Positions 45,507 through 56,468 are shown, counted from the first letter of the stretch. The stretch is DNA of 64,000 nucleotides from Myotis daubentonii (GCF_963259705.1 NC_081844.1:20817715-20881714), one strand, 5' to 3'. Notes: generated from the sequence alone by a model not told the origin. Numbers and translations: made by a program.

Positions 45507-46358
45507 TTAAAGGATACCTTTCAGCATTTCATATAATTCTGGTTTGGTGGTGATGAACTCCTTTAGCTTTTCCTTATCTGTGAAGCTCTTTATCTGACCT
45601 TCAATTCTGAATGATAGCTTTGCTGGATAAAGTAATCTTGGTTGTAGGTTCTTGGCATTCATCACTTTGAATATTTCTTGCCACTCCCTTCTGGCCTGCA
45701 AAGTTTCTGTTGAGAAATCCGCTGACAGTCGTATGGGTACTCCCTTGTAGGTAATTGACTGTCTTTCTCTTGCTGCTTTGAAGATTCTCTCTTTGTCTTT
45801 TGCTCTTGGCATTTTAATGATGATGTGTCTTGGTGTGGTCCTCTTTGGATTCCTTTTGTTTGGGGTTCTCTGCGCTTCTTGGACCTGTAAGTCTATTTCT
45901 TTCACCAGGTGGGGGAAGTTTTCTGTCATTATTTCTTCAAATAGGTTTTCAGTGTCTTGCTCTCTCTCATCTTCTGGCACCCCTATAATTCTGATGTTGG
46001 TACACTTGAAGCTGTCCCAGAGGCTTCTTACACTATCTTCATATTTTCGGATTCTTTTTTCATTTTGCTTTTCCGGTTGGGTGTTTTTTGCTTCTTTGCA
46101 TTTCAAATCTTTGACTTGATTCTTGCGCTCCTCTGGTCTGCTGTTGGGAGTCTGTATAATATTATTTATTTCAGTCAGTGTATGCTTAATTTCTAGTTGG
46201 TTCTTTATCACAACATCGAGGGTCTCATTAGATTTCTTGAGGATCTCACTACATTTATCGGCAGTTTTTAGAAAATTATTGAAAGACCTTAAAAGTGTGG
46301 TTTTGAGCTCTATAGCTTCCATTTCTGACATTTGCGTCCTGTTTCTTTCTCTCCGCAT
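45507..46358 (-). CDS. L1-type ORF1 protein, 283 aa, intact frame
   Basis: ORF1p of L1 retrotransposons is an RNA-binding trimer that coats element RNA. Seen here: an N-terminal helical, Lys/Glu/Asn-rich part (residues about 1-110) likely forming the coiled coil; an RRM-like part starting NIRIIGVPEDE (about 121-131); and a C-terminal domain with TPRHIIIKMPR, IRLSADFSTETLQARREW and the conserved YPAKLSF block. It ends KPELYEMLKGIL and TAA at 45507-45509. No stop or frameshift. It is somewhat shorter than human ORF1p, mainly at both ends. Whether it is transcribed is unknown. Confidence 0.88.
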   Translation of the reverse strand: MRRERNRTQMSEMEAIELKTTLLRSFNNFLKTADKCSEILKKSNETLDVVIKNQLEIKHTLTEINNIIQTPNSRPEERKNQVKDLKCKEAKNTQPEKQNEKRIRKYEDSVRSLWDSFKCTNIRIIGVPEDEREQDTENLFEEIMTENFPHLVKEIDLQVQEAQRTPNKRNPKRTTPRHIIIKMPRAKDKERIFKAARERQSITYKGVPIRLSADFSTETLQARREWQEIFKVMNAKNLQPRLLYPAKLSFRIEGQIKSFTDKEKLKEFITTKPELYEMLKGIL

Positions 46359-46377
46359 TTTTTTATGTTTTCTTGGT

Positions 46378-46397
46378 GCACCCCCTAGTGGTCTTTG
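46378..46397. promoter_or_regulatory. CTCF-like motif in L1 5' UTR
   Basis: Minus strand reads GACCACTAGGGGGTGCA, close to the CTCF core CCACTAGGGGGCGC, about 25-40 bp before the ORF1 start. Sequence resemblance only. Confidence 0.35.
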
Positions 46398-47204
46398 TGC
46401 ACAGTCTTGTTGTAGTTAAGCCTTGATTGTTGTAGGTAATACTAGAGGGGATTTGAGCTCCAGGCCAAGTGGCTGTGAGAATCAGCTGTGTCTGCAGTGA
46501 GAGAACTTCTGTCCTCTAGGGAGGTGCTAATCTAGCCTTTGCCTGAGGCTATCCGGCAAATGGTTCTGTGCAGGGCTTGGGCGGGGCGTGCCCCAGGGAT
46601 CAACAGGGCGGGCTGAACGAGCAGTTATGGCTGCTCTCAGTCCTGTCCCTGGGGGCTCTGCCTCTCAGAGTCCCAGCAACTACTGCAAACCTCAGAGAGA
46701 AAGCTGCCTTCGAGTTCCAGCCGAAGCCAGATAGTCCCGCTTCTCCCGTTTGAGTCTGGGTCCCTAGAGACTCGCCCGGATCTGGAGCTCAGAATCTGAG
46801 ACTCCCTCCCGATTGGAAAAGACAACCGTGCCCTCAGCCGCCAGCCCGCTCCTCACGCACCTCCGCACCTTAGTATTTGACTTCAGCACTGCACCTCCTC
46901 TGAGTCTGGGTATGCTGTTCTCTTTCCTCCTAGTTGTAGAACTTCCACTTAGCCATCCTTCCTGTGGTTCTGGGTGATGTCCGTTCTGTCTTTTAGTTGT
47001 ATTTTGAAGTGGTTGTTTGAGGCAGCAAACTGCGGCGTTAACCTATGCCGCCCCGCCATCTTGGTTCTCTCGAAACTATTTTTTATCACACATTTAAAGT
47101 AGCCATTTTATCCTCCTTTTGCTTACTGTTTGTGTCTATTTTTTTTATTTACTTATTTTCAACCTATTTGATGTTTATATATGAAGATGTTGGCAGGGTT
47201 GGTC

Positions 47205-47419
47205 CTTTTTTAAAATATGTTTTTATTGATTTTTAAAGAGAGGGAAAGGGAGAGGGATAGAGAGATAGAAACATCAATGAGAGCTTCTATCGGCTGTCTG
47301 CTGCATGCCCCACACTGGGGATCAGGCCCACAACCTGGGCATGTGCTCTGACTGAGAATCGAACCGTGACCTCCTGGTTCATTGGTCGACACTCAACCAC
47401 TGAGCCAACCCAGCCAGGC
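47205..47419 (-). mobile_element. Ves SINE inside ancient LINE
   Basis: Tail ttttaaaatatgtttttatt at the left, body ending cccagccaggc. Target duplication not clear. It interrupts the old LINE between ggttggtcctt and tggaggatatc. Confidence 0.88.
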
Positions 47420-49203
47420 TGGAGGATATCTTTTGAGTTGGCTATGTAGTTTGGACTTGCTTTTCTATCCAGTCTGGAAAACTCTGCCTTCTAAATGGAG
47501 TGTCTAATCTAGTCCCTTATCCCTTAACATTTATTGTAATTATTGACATGGTTGGATTTAAATCTAGTATTTTATTGTTTGCTTTCTTTTAATCCTCTTT
47601 GTTTTGTACCTCAGTTCTCCCTTTCCTGCCCTCTTTTGGATTGAGAGTTTTCTAGAATTTTCTTATATCTATTGGCCTTTTAACTATGCCTCTTTTTTTT
47701 TACTTTTTAGAGGTTGCTTTAGGAATTAACCATATACACTTAACTTTTCATAGGCTACTTGGAGTTAATATTATATAATTTAATTTAAAATGGAGAAAAC
47801 TTGCAGCCATTTAGGTCCGTTTATCCATTTCCCCTCAACTAGTAGGCATCTCATGTTATAGCTGTCCTGTGAATGTAAAACATCTAAGTGTATTACAAAG
47901 CCAGTAAAACGGTGTTACAATTTTTGCTTTATTTCATTGTATGTGTTTTAAAGAAACTTAAAGAGGAAAAAAGTGGTCTTAATGATTTCTACTCATTGAT
48001 TTACCATTTCTAACACTCTTCATTCCTCTCTCAAGATCTTATTTCCCTGTTATCATTTTCCTTCAACCTGAAGAACTTTCCTTGGCACTTGTAATACTGA
48101 TCTACTTTGTGGTCATTCTGGAAGGGTTTTTGTGCCCGATCTAGTAGTATTTTTTTCCTTTTAGCACTTTTAAGATGTTGTTCCACTGCCTTGTGACCTT
48201 CATTGTCCTTGATGAGAAGCCACCCATCTCTCTGATAGTTGTTCCCCCATATGTAACATGTTTTCTCTGGCTGCTTTAAAGAGCCTCTCTTTACCTTCAC
48301 TTTTCATTAGTTTGTGAAGTGTCTGGATGTATGTTCTTTTTGTATGTATGCTGTCTGAGTTTTGCTGAGGTTCTTAAATCTATAAATTATGTCTTTCACC
48401 AAGTTTAGCAAGTTTTCAGCCATTATTTCTTCAAATATTTTCTTTTTCTACCCTATTGTCTCTTTTTCTTCTCTTTGTGAGTTTATGGTTATACATGTAT
48501 TAGACCTTTTGCTAATGTTCCCACAAATTCCTAAAGCCCTGTTTTCTTTTCATTCTTTTTTTTTTCTTCAGATTGGGAATTTCCACTCTTCTGTCTTCAA
48601 CCTTGCTCACTTTTTTCTCTATCCTTTGTTGTTCGGCTAACATAGTGAAGTTATTTCAGAAATTATACTTTGCAGTTTTAGAATTCCATTTGTTTCTTTT
48701 GTATAGTTTCTATTTGTCTGTTAAGATCTCCCTATCTTTTTATTCAAGTGTATTTTTCTTTATTTCATTGAGCAGTTATCACTGCTTTAAAGTTGTCATC
48801 CTCTGAGAATTCCAACATCTGGGTCATGTTGGGATTGACTCCATTGATTGTCTTTTCCCTTGAGAATTAGCTACATTTTTTTCTGGTTCTTGTATGTTGA
48901 ATCATTTAGAAATGTATCCTGTGCATTTTGGGTGCTCTGTTATGGACACTGGATTCTGTTACATTTCTCCAAAGAGCTTGAGTGGTTTTGTTTCACCAGG
49001 CTGTTAAGTTGGTGAGATTCACACTTCAAACCCCCTGTAAGTTGCTCTCAGTCTACAGGGGTAAGCCTGAGAACTTGGGCAGAGCTGAACATGGAATTTG
49101 GGCTTCCAGTCTCTTCCTCTCTTTTCTGGATCCCTGTCCCTTCCCATGGGTATGACTGTCCCAGGCCTCCATCCGCTGGTCTTCAGGCCAGAAAGATGGC
49201 ATT

Positions 49204-49258
49204 AAAAAAAAAAAAAATCCATACCCAAGGAGTGAGGATATTTTTTTCCATTGATTTT

Positions 49259-49320
<62 letters not shown>

Positions 49321-49468
49321 TTAGTTGCCTCTTGCACATGCCCCTGGATCCCTGACCGGGGTGGGATTGAATCTGCAACCCAAGTACACGTCCTTGACCA
49401 GGAATCGAACTTGTGACCCTTCAGTGCACAGGCCAATGCTATAACCACTAAGCCATGCCTACCAGGGC
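49204..49468 (-). mobile_element. Ves SINE with (AG)n tract
   Basis: Target duplication gaaagatggcatt (49191-49203 and 49469-49481). Has an A run at the insertion point, the gtgaggatatttttttccat leader and a (GA)n run at 49259-49318. Confidence 0.92.
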
Positions 49469-49532
49469 GAAAGATGGCATTTTTTATTGAAGTCTTAGCC
49501 TCCCTATATTCTCAAATATAGCTGTCAAAATG

Positions 49533-49737
49533 GAAAACTCAACCTTGTACCATACATGGGTTTGAACTACGCGGGTTCACTTATTCAATTTGTAAGTTGT
49601 TCACGGGTCAACTATAATTTTGATCTGTGGTCAGGAATTGGCATATGTGGAGAGTGGACTGTATTTATACACTGATTTTCAACCATGTGGAGGATCAGCG
49701 TCCTTAACACATACATTGTACAGGGGTCAACCGTACT
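49533..49737. mobile_element. MER2-like Tigger MITE remnant
   Basis: Left part contains atgggtttgaactacgcggg then ttcactta. Right end reads acaggggtcaaccgta. Both match the ends of MER2-type Tigger elements. The centre is diverged. Confidence 0.65.
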
Positions 49738-50046
49738 ATTTTTTCTGCCACATTTCAATTTTCCTCCAACGCCTGCCTTCTTTGGTTCACTTCCTAAGCC
49801 TTCAGGTGGTTGTTATTATTATTTTTTTAAATTTAATTTTGTTAAGACTTTATAGGTGCTATCTGCAGGAAGGGTCAGTCTGTTGGGGTTTTACTCTGCT
49901 GGGGTTTAATTTTAATGGTTTTACCCTCTCCAAGGCCCAGCACCAGATATGGTGCATGTAGATGTCAAGAAAATTTTGTGGGTTGAATGAATAGATGAGG
50001 CAATAAACAAACTGCTTTTCACTCTTTCCTCTTTCCTTTCACTCAG

Positions 50047-50107
50047 CTCGACCCCTTTGAATCCAGTGATCCTTTTTCATCTTCCAGTGTCTCCTCAAGA
50101 GGATCAG
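50047..50107 (+). CDS. EPS15L1: EPS15L1 exon, DPF-rich tail part 4
   Basis: 61 nt: 20 codons (LDPFESSDPFSSSSVSSRGS) plus the first base of the next codon. It contains two DPF motifs and a serine run. Acceptor is tttcactcag, donor gtgaga. It lies 9 kb after the previous exon, across the most repeat-rich intron in the window. Confidence 0.95.
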
Positions 50108-50869
50108 GTGAGACTGATGGCTTATTTTCCTTTTGACTCTTCCTTAGGCAGTGGAAGGAATTCACCCAGTTAATGATTTCATTTCCAAAACTGGTGTGTC
50201 CTCAGTGTTTATGTCATTAATCAGTGGTACTCAAACCCTCGCCGGAGGCAGTTCAGCCAGAGCTCCCCCTGGCTGTTCATCTTCCCTAGTAAGTGCTGGC
50301 ACCCTTCGTGGAAGGAAGCTCAGCAGTAGGAATTAACTCTGTAATCACACCAACGTTACTGGTTACTCTTTACTCATTCCTCTGTATAAATCTTGGATTT
50401 GTACCTTGGAATTTTTCCTAAAAGAATCCAAAGTTTGATCAAGGGTTCTGGTTTTTGCATAAAGGGGAAGGAGCATTTGCAGACTCCCCTTTGCTTTAGG
50501 GATTAGGCCCTGCCTGGTCCGGCGGCCTTGCTGGCTTGTTGGTTGCAGAGTTTGATATCATAGGTGGGCATGGGGATTTACTCCAAGCAAATCGCCCCAC
50601 CAAAGAGAAAGCTCAACAAAAATCTCCACCCACAGGTGACTACCTCCTGTCAATCGTGTGGGTGGTGGGTGACTGTGGAATGGCTCCTCTTCTCCCTCTT
50701 CCCTCCTTTCCCGAACCAGTGGGAGAGCCCCGTCCAGAATGACCCCAGCAAACAAATGTGATCTCCCGCTTCCAGGGCTGTTGGGTACCGAGAGGCAACA
50801 CTTTCCTTTGACCGCAGGGGCGTGTCCTGGGATGCCCTGTAACTCTGCCTCTGTTGGTGCTGCTTGCAG
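50108..50869 (+). other. Intron, no repeat seen
   Basis: 762 bp between DPF exons with nothing recognisable. Confidence 0.7.
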
Positions 50870-50952
50870 GTCACTTTGGAACTTTAGACCCCTTCGGAAG
50901 TGGGTCCTTCAATAGTGCTGAGGGCTTTGCGGACTTCAGTCAGATGTCCAAG
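50870..50952 (+). CDS. EPS15L1: EPS15L1 exon, DPF-rich tail part 5
   Basis: 83 nt: completes Gly (G+GT), then [11 protein letters not shown] and on to ADFSQMSK. In human EPS15L1, as I recall it, the junction reads SDPFGTLDPF. Here the equivalent is [10 protein letters not shown], so one DPF has been replaced by GHF while the next is kept. Acceptor is gctgcttgcag, donor gtaaag. The ADFSQ segment is a typical EPS15-family tail motif. Confidence 0.95.
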
Positions 50953-53900
50953 GTAAAGCCCCTCCCGTGGAGCACCTGTGCCTCTGCCAGGTCGTTGTGC
51001 CTCTCGTGGTGGCCTTGTCATGGCTGCCAGGAGCAGTTAACGCCGCATGTGTATTTCCTCTGTGCCTGTCCCACTCTGAAATGCACCCTCCCATGAGGCC
51101 ATGAGTCAGTGGACAAGGTCTAGAAAGTACCTGTGACTGTGATTAGAACCATTTTCCTTCCTCTGTGCTTCCCAATCCCTTCTGAGGCTGGAACCCTGAC
51201 CCACAGGCTGGCAGGTGGGAGGTGTCTGGAGGAAGTGGGATAAGTGTCTGGGACTGCCTGTGGACAGAATCCCAGGGGGTTTGGGAAGGAAGAGTTCAGT
51301 GAATAAATCCACAGGTGAAAAGAGCAAGACAGACAACATTCATGCCATCGTCAGACTAGACATCATTTCTTTGTGGCTGTAGGTACATTAATTGACTATG
51401 GAGGTAGCCCCAGATGGTGTCAGAGTGCTGTCTCGAGAGGGATTTGGGGAGGAGCTGAGTCTTTAATGTAGCAAGAAGTCAGTAGATCATGTCCAGAATG
51501 GACAGATCCAGAACTTGTAGTAGAACCCCATGATTACTGAGGTAAATTGCAGAAGAAACTAAGAAGTAGAAAATGTTGACCTTGCCAAGTGGGAAAGGCA
51601 GTCTGCCTCTCTTCTGTTCTTTTTATAACCTTTAAGGTGCCTTGGTTTTAACTATGAGCATGCATTTCTTTGAAGAATTAAGCTAAGTGTTAGGTGTGCT
51701 GTCTTGGCCTGTGTGTTCTACTCCTTCTTGGCAGCCCCCCAGGCAGGTGAGGGGGGTTCTCTCATAGATAAAGAACCTCATGCAATACAGCCTATGGCCA
51801 TGGAGCAGCAGGACTCTGCTTTCTTCATTCATTCTTCTTGCTCCTGGCCAGGTATCATTGATCCCTGGGAAGGGAGGGACACAAACAGAATACATCCCCA
51901 TTCACTTATCTTATGTCCTAGTTGGGGAAGGCTCACAGCCAGATGGTGCAGCAGGGACTGGGGAGGGAGCCCCTGGAGGATGTGGGAGCCATGCACCACA
52001 TCGAGGAGTACTCTGCTTGTCCCCGCCAGTGCCTTCACTGCGCCAGCTCCTCGCAGCATCCTGCTTGCTTGCTCCATGTTCATTCAGCCCTAGGAGCACA
52101 CAATTGTCTGCGCAATGAGCGCTTGTGGTTAGCAGCATGTGATTGTGGTACGCAGCTTCCGAGAAGCGTTTGAGATGCTGTTTAGGTTTTCAAAGAAACG
52201 CGCTAACATAACTGTTGAGGTAGCAAATCCAGCTCAAAAATCCAGCTTGGAGAGGCAGAGTGTCTATGTGCCCATCAACTGCCGCAGGAGAGAACACAGA
52301 GATGCTGCTCTTTCGGCCTCTCTTCTTCCAGTGCCTGGAGGGAACGGGCCTCCATCCCTCATATGGAAGCACTGTGACCGGACTATTGGGGTGCTGTCTG
52401 GGATTGGTCAGAAGGCACCTGGGTGTGAGATTATCCCTCACATTTGCCTGTTGCTTAGTGGCTGTGACACGTGCCTGCGCTTCTTGAGTGGAGCTGTGCC
52501 CTCAGCTTCCATCCCTGCTTAGCAGACAGGAAACCATCTCTTGAAATCAGAAAACTTCTGCCACATGGTGGCAGCATCTCCAAGAAAGGGTTTGATTGGA
52601 TTCTTAAGCTGTCACTGTGGGTCATCTCCCAGCAGGAGGGTGGCCCCAGAGGCAGAGGGAGTGACAACTAGCAGTGGTCCAACTAGGACAAGGACAAGGA
52701 CAGGGCACAACGGAGGCCCTCATTTCAAGAAGTATCTCAGTAGAGGCTGTGGGCTCTGAGGGCTGATGCAGAATGGCCAACCTGGGGTCCCCAGTGGCAG
52801 GAATGGCCACCCCTCCTTCCTCCAGGCAGACTCTGCAGAGACCCCAGAACCAGGCAGTTCTGAGCCTGGGTCCTTCAGGCTTCCTGTTCTAACCTAAAGT
52901 TGCACTGTCCCTCTTGAAATTCTAGTTTTTTTCTCCTTGTTCTCGTGTCCCCATCAGGCTGCACACACACGTGCACTTAATGACTCCATAGCCAGCGCCC
53001 CTTCCTGTTGGCAGCCCTGTGTGGGATGGAGCTGGATGGGGCCATGGAAAACTGTCTCCAGTACCCCATTGTTTTGCTTCCACGATCCCATCCGCTCCTG
53101 ATCTCGTGCCACTGGTCCCGCTAAATACCAAGCCCTAAGCTTGTAGGTCTGTGTTTCCCTTTTGGTTCCCTTTCTGTTTTTCAAGAACATCATGTGTATA
53201 AATAAAAGGCTGAGGGAAACGAAAGTAAAGTGGCGAGAAGGTGTGTGGGTTTGTTTTTTTTTTAAATACATCGCCTGCTTTTCCCCATCTGAGAAGGGTT
53301 ATCTACCCTCTGCTTGGCTGAAGGAAAGTAACAGTCAGTGATGTGACTCCAGTCAATTCCTTTGGGAGCTTCTTGAGGCTTCTTCCTAGCTGAGGTGTCC
53401 CTAGACCCAGAGAGATTTTTCTAGACTGTATCAAGCCTATGTTACCCGGCTTTCAAAACACACTCCCCCAAATAGATTTCAGGGAGCATCAGAGTAAAAA
53501 CAAGACCCCAGCTTAATTAGTTCACACCTCTCCTCTGAAAAAGGCCATCTATGAAATACTTGGCTGGTTGTTAGCCCGTGAGTGTTTTTCATGTGTTTTT
53601 TTTTTAAGCTAGGCATTTCTATTTAGGGATGTTTTTTTGAACCCAAAACACATTTCTTTTAGAGCTGCTTTTTTTCATAGTAGCTTGTCTCTCTCTCTCT
53701 CTTTCTCCCTTTTAGCACACTTCACTCTGGGCCAGCCCATAGAGCCCCTACTGACTTTACTGAAACCCTTCCAAAAATAGCGACTTTCCCTGAGGTCACA
53801 GCCTGAGGAGAAACAAGTCGGCTTCCAAAGGAGGCTTCTTGGGAAACTTGAAGTTGTGAAAATTGGGATTTGGAAATGACACAGGCTTTTGAGTGTTAGA

Positions 53901-54375
53901 AGTGATATAATTCGCTGATGTGGGTGCACCAGGCATTTAGGGTGAAACCCTTTTACATGGGAGCAAGCTGCTTCGCTCATTGTGTTTAAACAGAAGGGGG
54001 AGCAGAGAGTGCCCAGCCTGCCCTGAGAGTTATTGTAGCACATGGGCTGGCTGGGCAAGGGGACTCTGCACCCAGAGACTGGGGGGAGCTGTTCAGAGGG
54101 CTCTGGTATCTCTTTGCGCCCCATCCCCAGAGCTAATACATTGCCAGCACTCAGGATCAGGACTAGGGTCCCTGTGGGGGCCTCAGGGCCCCGTGCTGCT
54201 GCTCTACTAGGAAAATGGCCTTGATTCCTGCTTGCTTGTCTCAGGTTGTGGTGACATCGTGTGAGCCCCAGGCCTGGGGTGTGTTCTACAAACAGCAGAG
54301 GCAGAAGCACCAATGTTCCCTACCTCTCTGTCTCCTTTGCCCCACCCCATTCTTTCCAGACAACAGACCCTAAAT

Positions 54376-54814
54376 CAGGGGTCCTCAAACTACGGCCCGC
54401 GGGCCACATGCAAATACAAATATTGTATTTGTTCCCGTTTTGTTTTTTTACTTCAAAATAAGATATGTGCAGTGTGCATAGGAATTTGTTCATAGTTTTT
54501 TTTTAAACTATAGTCCGGCCCTCCAACGGTCTGAGGGAGAGTGAACTGGCCCCCTGTTTAAAAAGTTTGAGGGCCGAAACCGGTTTGGCTCAGTGGATAG
54601 AGCGTCGGCCTGCGGACTGGAAGGTCCCGGGTTCGATTCCGGTCAAGGGCATGTACCTGGGTTGCGGGCACATCCCCAGTAGGAGATGTGCAGGAGGCAG
54701 CTGATCGATGTTTCTCTCTCATCGATGTTTCTAACTCTCTATCTCTCTCCCTTCCTCTCTGTAAAAAATCAATAAAATATATTTTAAAAAAAATAAAGAG
54801 TTTGAGGACCCCTG
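54376..54814 (+). mobile_element. hAT transposon with nested Ves SINE
   Basis: hAT ends caggggtcctcaaactacgg and gtttgaggacccctg. Perfect 8-bp target duplication ccctaaat (54368-54375 and 54815-54822). A Ves at 54573-54798 splits it close to the right end. Without the Ves and its target duplication copy it is about 204 bp. Confidence 0.94.
54573..54798 (+). mobile_element. Ves SINE, young subtype, inside hAT
   Basis: Forward copy with clear pol III promoter parts: tggctcagtggatagagcgt (A-box side) and gggttcgattccggtc (B box). Tail aataaaatatattttaaaaa. Target duplication agtttgagg (54564-54572 and 54799-54807). Confidence 0.95.
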
Positions 54815-54833
54815 CCCTAAATCATCCATTTTA

Positions 54834-55025
54834 TTTAATTTTATTTTTTAAATTGGTTTTTAGAGAGAGGGGAAAGGAAAGGGATAGAGAGAGAGAAACA
54901 TCGATGAGAGAGAAATGTCTTCTGGGATGGAGCCCGCAACCCTGGGAATGTGCCCTGATCAGGAGTTGAACTGTGACTTCTTGGTTCCTGGATGACACTG
55001 AAGCACTGAGCCACACCTGCCGGAC
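54834..55025 (-). mobile_element. Older Ves SINE
   Basis: Target duplication taaatcatccatttta / taagtcacccatttta (54818-54833, 55026-55041) with two changes. An internal deletion removes part of the cctcctgca region. Confidence 0.88.
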
Positions 55026-55239
55026 TAAGTCACCCATTTTAAAGCTAAGCTTCAGGTCAGAGAACTACCACAGTTCTCATGCTGCTGCCCCCGGAAAGAC
55101 TCTGCAAATGACAGGCAGCAGCAGACAAAAGTGTGGGGAGCTGAGAGGTGTTTACAGATTCTTGTGACATCTAAAAGAATTCCAATCACATCCACATCTT
55201 TGTCATGGTAATAACCACACTGTCTTTGTGCTAACTTTG

Positions 55240-55405
55240 CCCAGAGCCATTTGGAACAATTTACACTTGACCCTGTGTTTTGGCCTTAGCTTATGAGCTG
55301 GGGCCTGTCATTATTGTCAGCTTCACAGAGGCAGTGACTGAGGCACTGAGGCTGTTAATAGGTGGCAAGGCTGGGCTTCCAGACCCCATCCCTGACCACC
55401 ATGCT
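55240..55405 (-). mobile_element. MIR SINE remnant
   Basis: Antisense MIR: ttattgtcagcttcacagag, gcagtgactgaggcactgag, taggtggcaaggctgggctt. Diverged. Confidence 0.65.
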
Positions 55406-55471
55406 CTGCAGCCTGTTCTGGAAACTTGAGCCACAGATTTTGCTAAGAGACTCCGTGACTTGTATCTAAAA

Positions 55472-55782
55472 CAGTGGTTCTCAACCTTCTTAATGCCGTG
55501 ACCCTTTAATACAGTTCCTCATGTCGTGGTGACCCCCAACCATAAAATTATTTTCGTTGCTACTTCATAGCTATGATTTTGCTACTGTTATGAATTGTAA
55601 TGTAAGTATCTGATAGGCAGGATGTATTTTCATTGTTACAAATTGAACATAATTAAAGCATAGTGATTAATCACAAAAACAATATGTAATTATATATGTG
55701 TTTTCCGATGGTCTTAGGCGACCCCTGTGAAAGGGTCATTCAACCCCCAAAGGGGTCACGACCCACAGGTTGAGAACCGCTG
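55472..55782 (-). mobile_element. SPIN-type hAT transposon, 311 bp
   Basis: Inverted repeats cagtggttctcaacc and ggttgagaaccgctg; perfect 8-bp target duplication atctaaaa (55464-55471 and 55783-55790). The interior matches my memory of SPIN non-autonomous elements (tcgtggtgacccccaaccat, cacaaaaacaatatgtaatt). No transposase. Confidence 0.93.
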
Positions 55783-56099
55783 ATCTAAAAGAATAGTGAC
55801 CATTGAGCCTGGGAGAGGGGAGCAGCAGCTGTGGAGAAGGCACCTCTCTGCCCTGCCACAGCCCTGGCAGCCCCACTCACTTGGAGCTAGGGTGGTCTTG
55901 GCAGAGAAATGAGTCTGGGGGTGGGCTGGGGAGGGCAGCATTGCAGATCCCCATCTTCCTTGGGTACTTCTCCTACCCACTGACCCCTTGGCCTGCTCTG
56001 TTCTTGTCTAATCCACGTGTGTCTCCTTCAGAGGCCTGAGGACAGTGATGCTCTGCCCAGAATGCGGCCTGAGACCTATTATGAGGCGACAGGGTGCTA

Positions 56100-56231
56100 G
56101 AGCCTAGGGTAGGGCTCAGAAGACCTGGCCCAGGAGGCAGATGTCCTGGGTCCCACTCTGACTCCTCTGAGGTGCTGTGTGACTGGCAGGCTCTGTCTTC
56201 TCTCGGTGCCTCTGTTTCCCTGTGTATAACA
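56100..56231 (+). mobile_element. MIR SINE remnant
   Basis: ctgggtcccactctgactcc, ctgtgtgactggcaggctct and gtgcctctgtttccctgtgt follow MIR core order. Confidence 0.6.
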
Positions 56232-56243
56232 TGGAAGTGATGG

Positions 56244-56468
56244 GCCCTGGCTGGTTTGGGCCAGTGGATAGAGCATTGGCCTGTGGACTGAAGGGTCCTG
56301 GGTTCGATTCCGGTCAAGGGCACATGCCTGTATTGCCAGCTCCATCCCCAGTAGGGGGCGTGCAGGAGGCAGCTGATCAGTGGTTTTCTCTCATCGATGT
56401 TTCTATCCCTCTCTGAAATCCATAAAAGTATATTATAAATAAATAAATAAACTAATTAATTAATTAAT
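56244..56468 (+). mobile_element. Ves SINE
   Basis: Perfect 12-bp target duplication tggaagtgatgg (56232-56243 and 56469-56480). B box gggttcgattccggtc. The A-rich tail has become (AAAT)n and (TAAT)n (56434-56468). Confidence 0.95.

Larger units (their letters stand above)
44931..47071 (-). mobile_element. HAL1-like ORF1-only L1 retrotransposon
   Basis: A minus-strand element of about 1.9 kb once the Ves at 45232-45459 is removed. The 5' end (47071 downward) reads gagagaaccaagatggcggg, a typical L1 5' UTR start; about 700 bp of 5' UTR precede an open ORF1 (45507-46358). After ORF1 comes a short 3' UTR with a G-rich tract (45103-45114) and a short A tail. No ORF2 is present. The 13-bp target duplication gaaactatttttt (44918-44930 and 47072-47084) shows that the copy is a complete insertion rather than a 5'-truncated one. 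Confidence 0.85.
43480..49060 (-). mobile_element. Ancient L1/HAL1-related LINE, interrupted
   Basis: Antisense LINE sequence in blocks 43480-44234, 44823-44930, 47072-47204 and 47420-49060. Phrases such as ttggatttaaatctagtatt and gaggttgctttaggaattaa are widespread in old mammalian L1. Block 48000-48990 reads like a decayed ORF1 (ttcagccattatttcttcaa, also present in the young ORF1 at 45900-45945). Removing the inserts restores order. Confidence 0.65.
41045..50046 (+). other. 9-kb intron, densest repeat cluster
   Basis: After 41045-41808 (nothing named) come a 42-bp tandem duplication, two Ves copies, a Helitron, an old L1/HAL1 remnant from 43480 to 49060 that hosts a Helitron dimer, an ORF1-only L1 and a Ves, then another Ves and a MER2-like element. 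49738-50046 holds nothing named. Confidence 0.8.

Noticed and set aside
53180..53220. AATAAA in a UTR-like stretch, considered as an alternative EPS15L1 3' end
   Set aside because: No open frame leads to it from the exon at 50870-50952 beyond a short run, and a lone AATAAA is common by chance.
53675..54313. 212-residue ORF on the minus strand
   Set aside because: No family resemblance, starts in a (CT)n-derived tail, composition like random intron. No splice or retrocopy signs.
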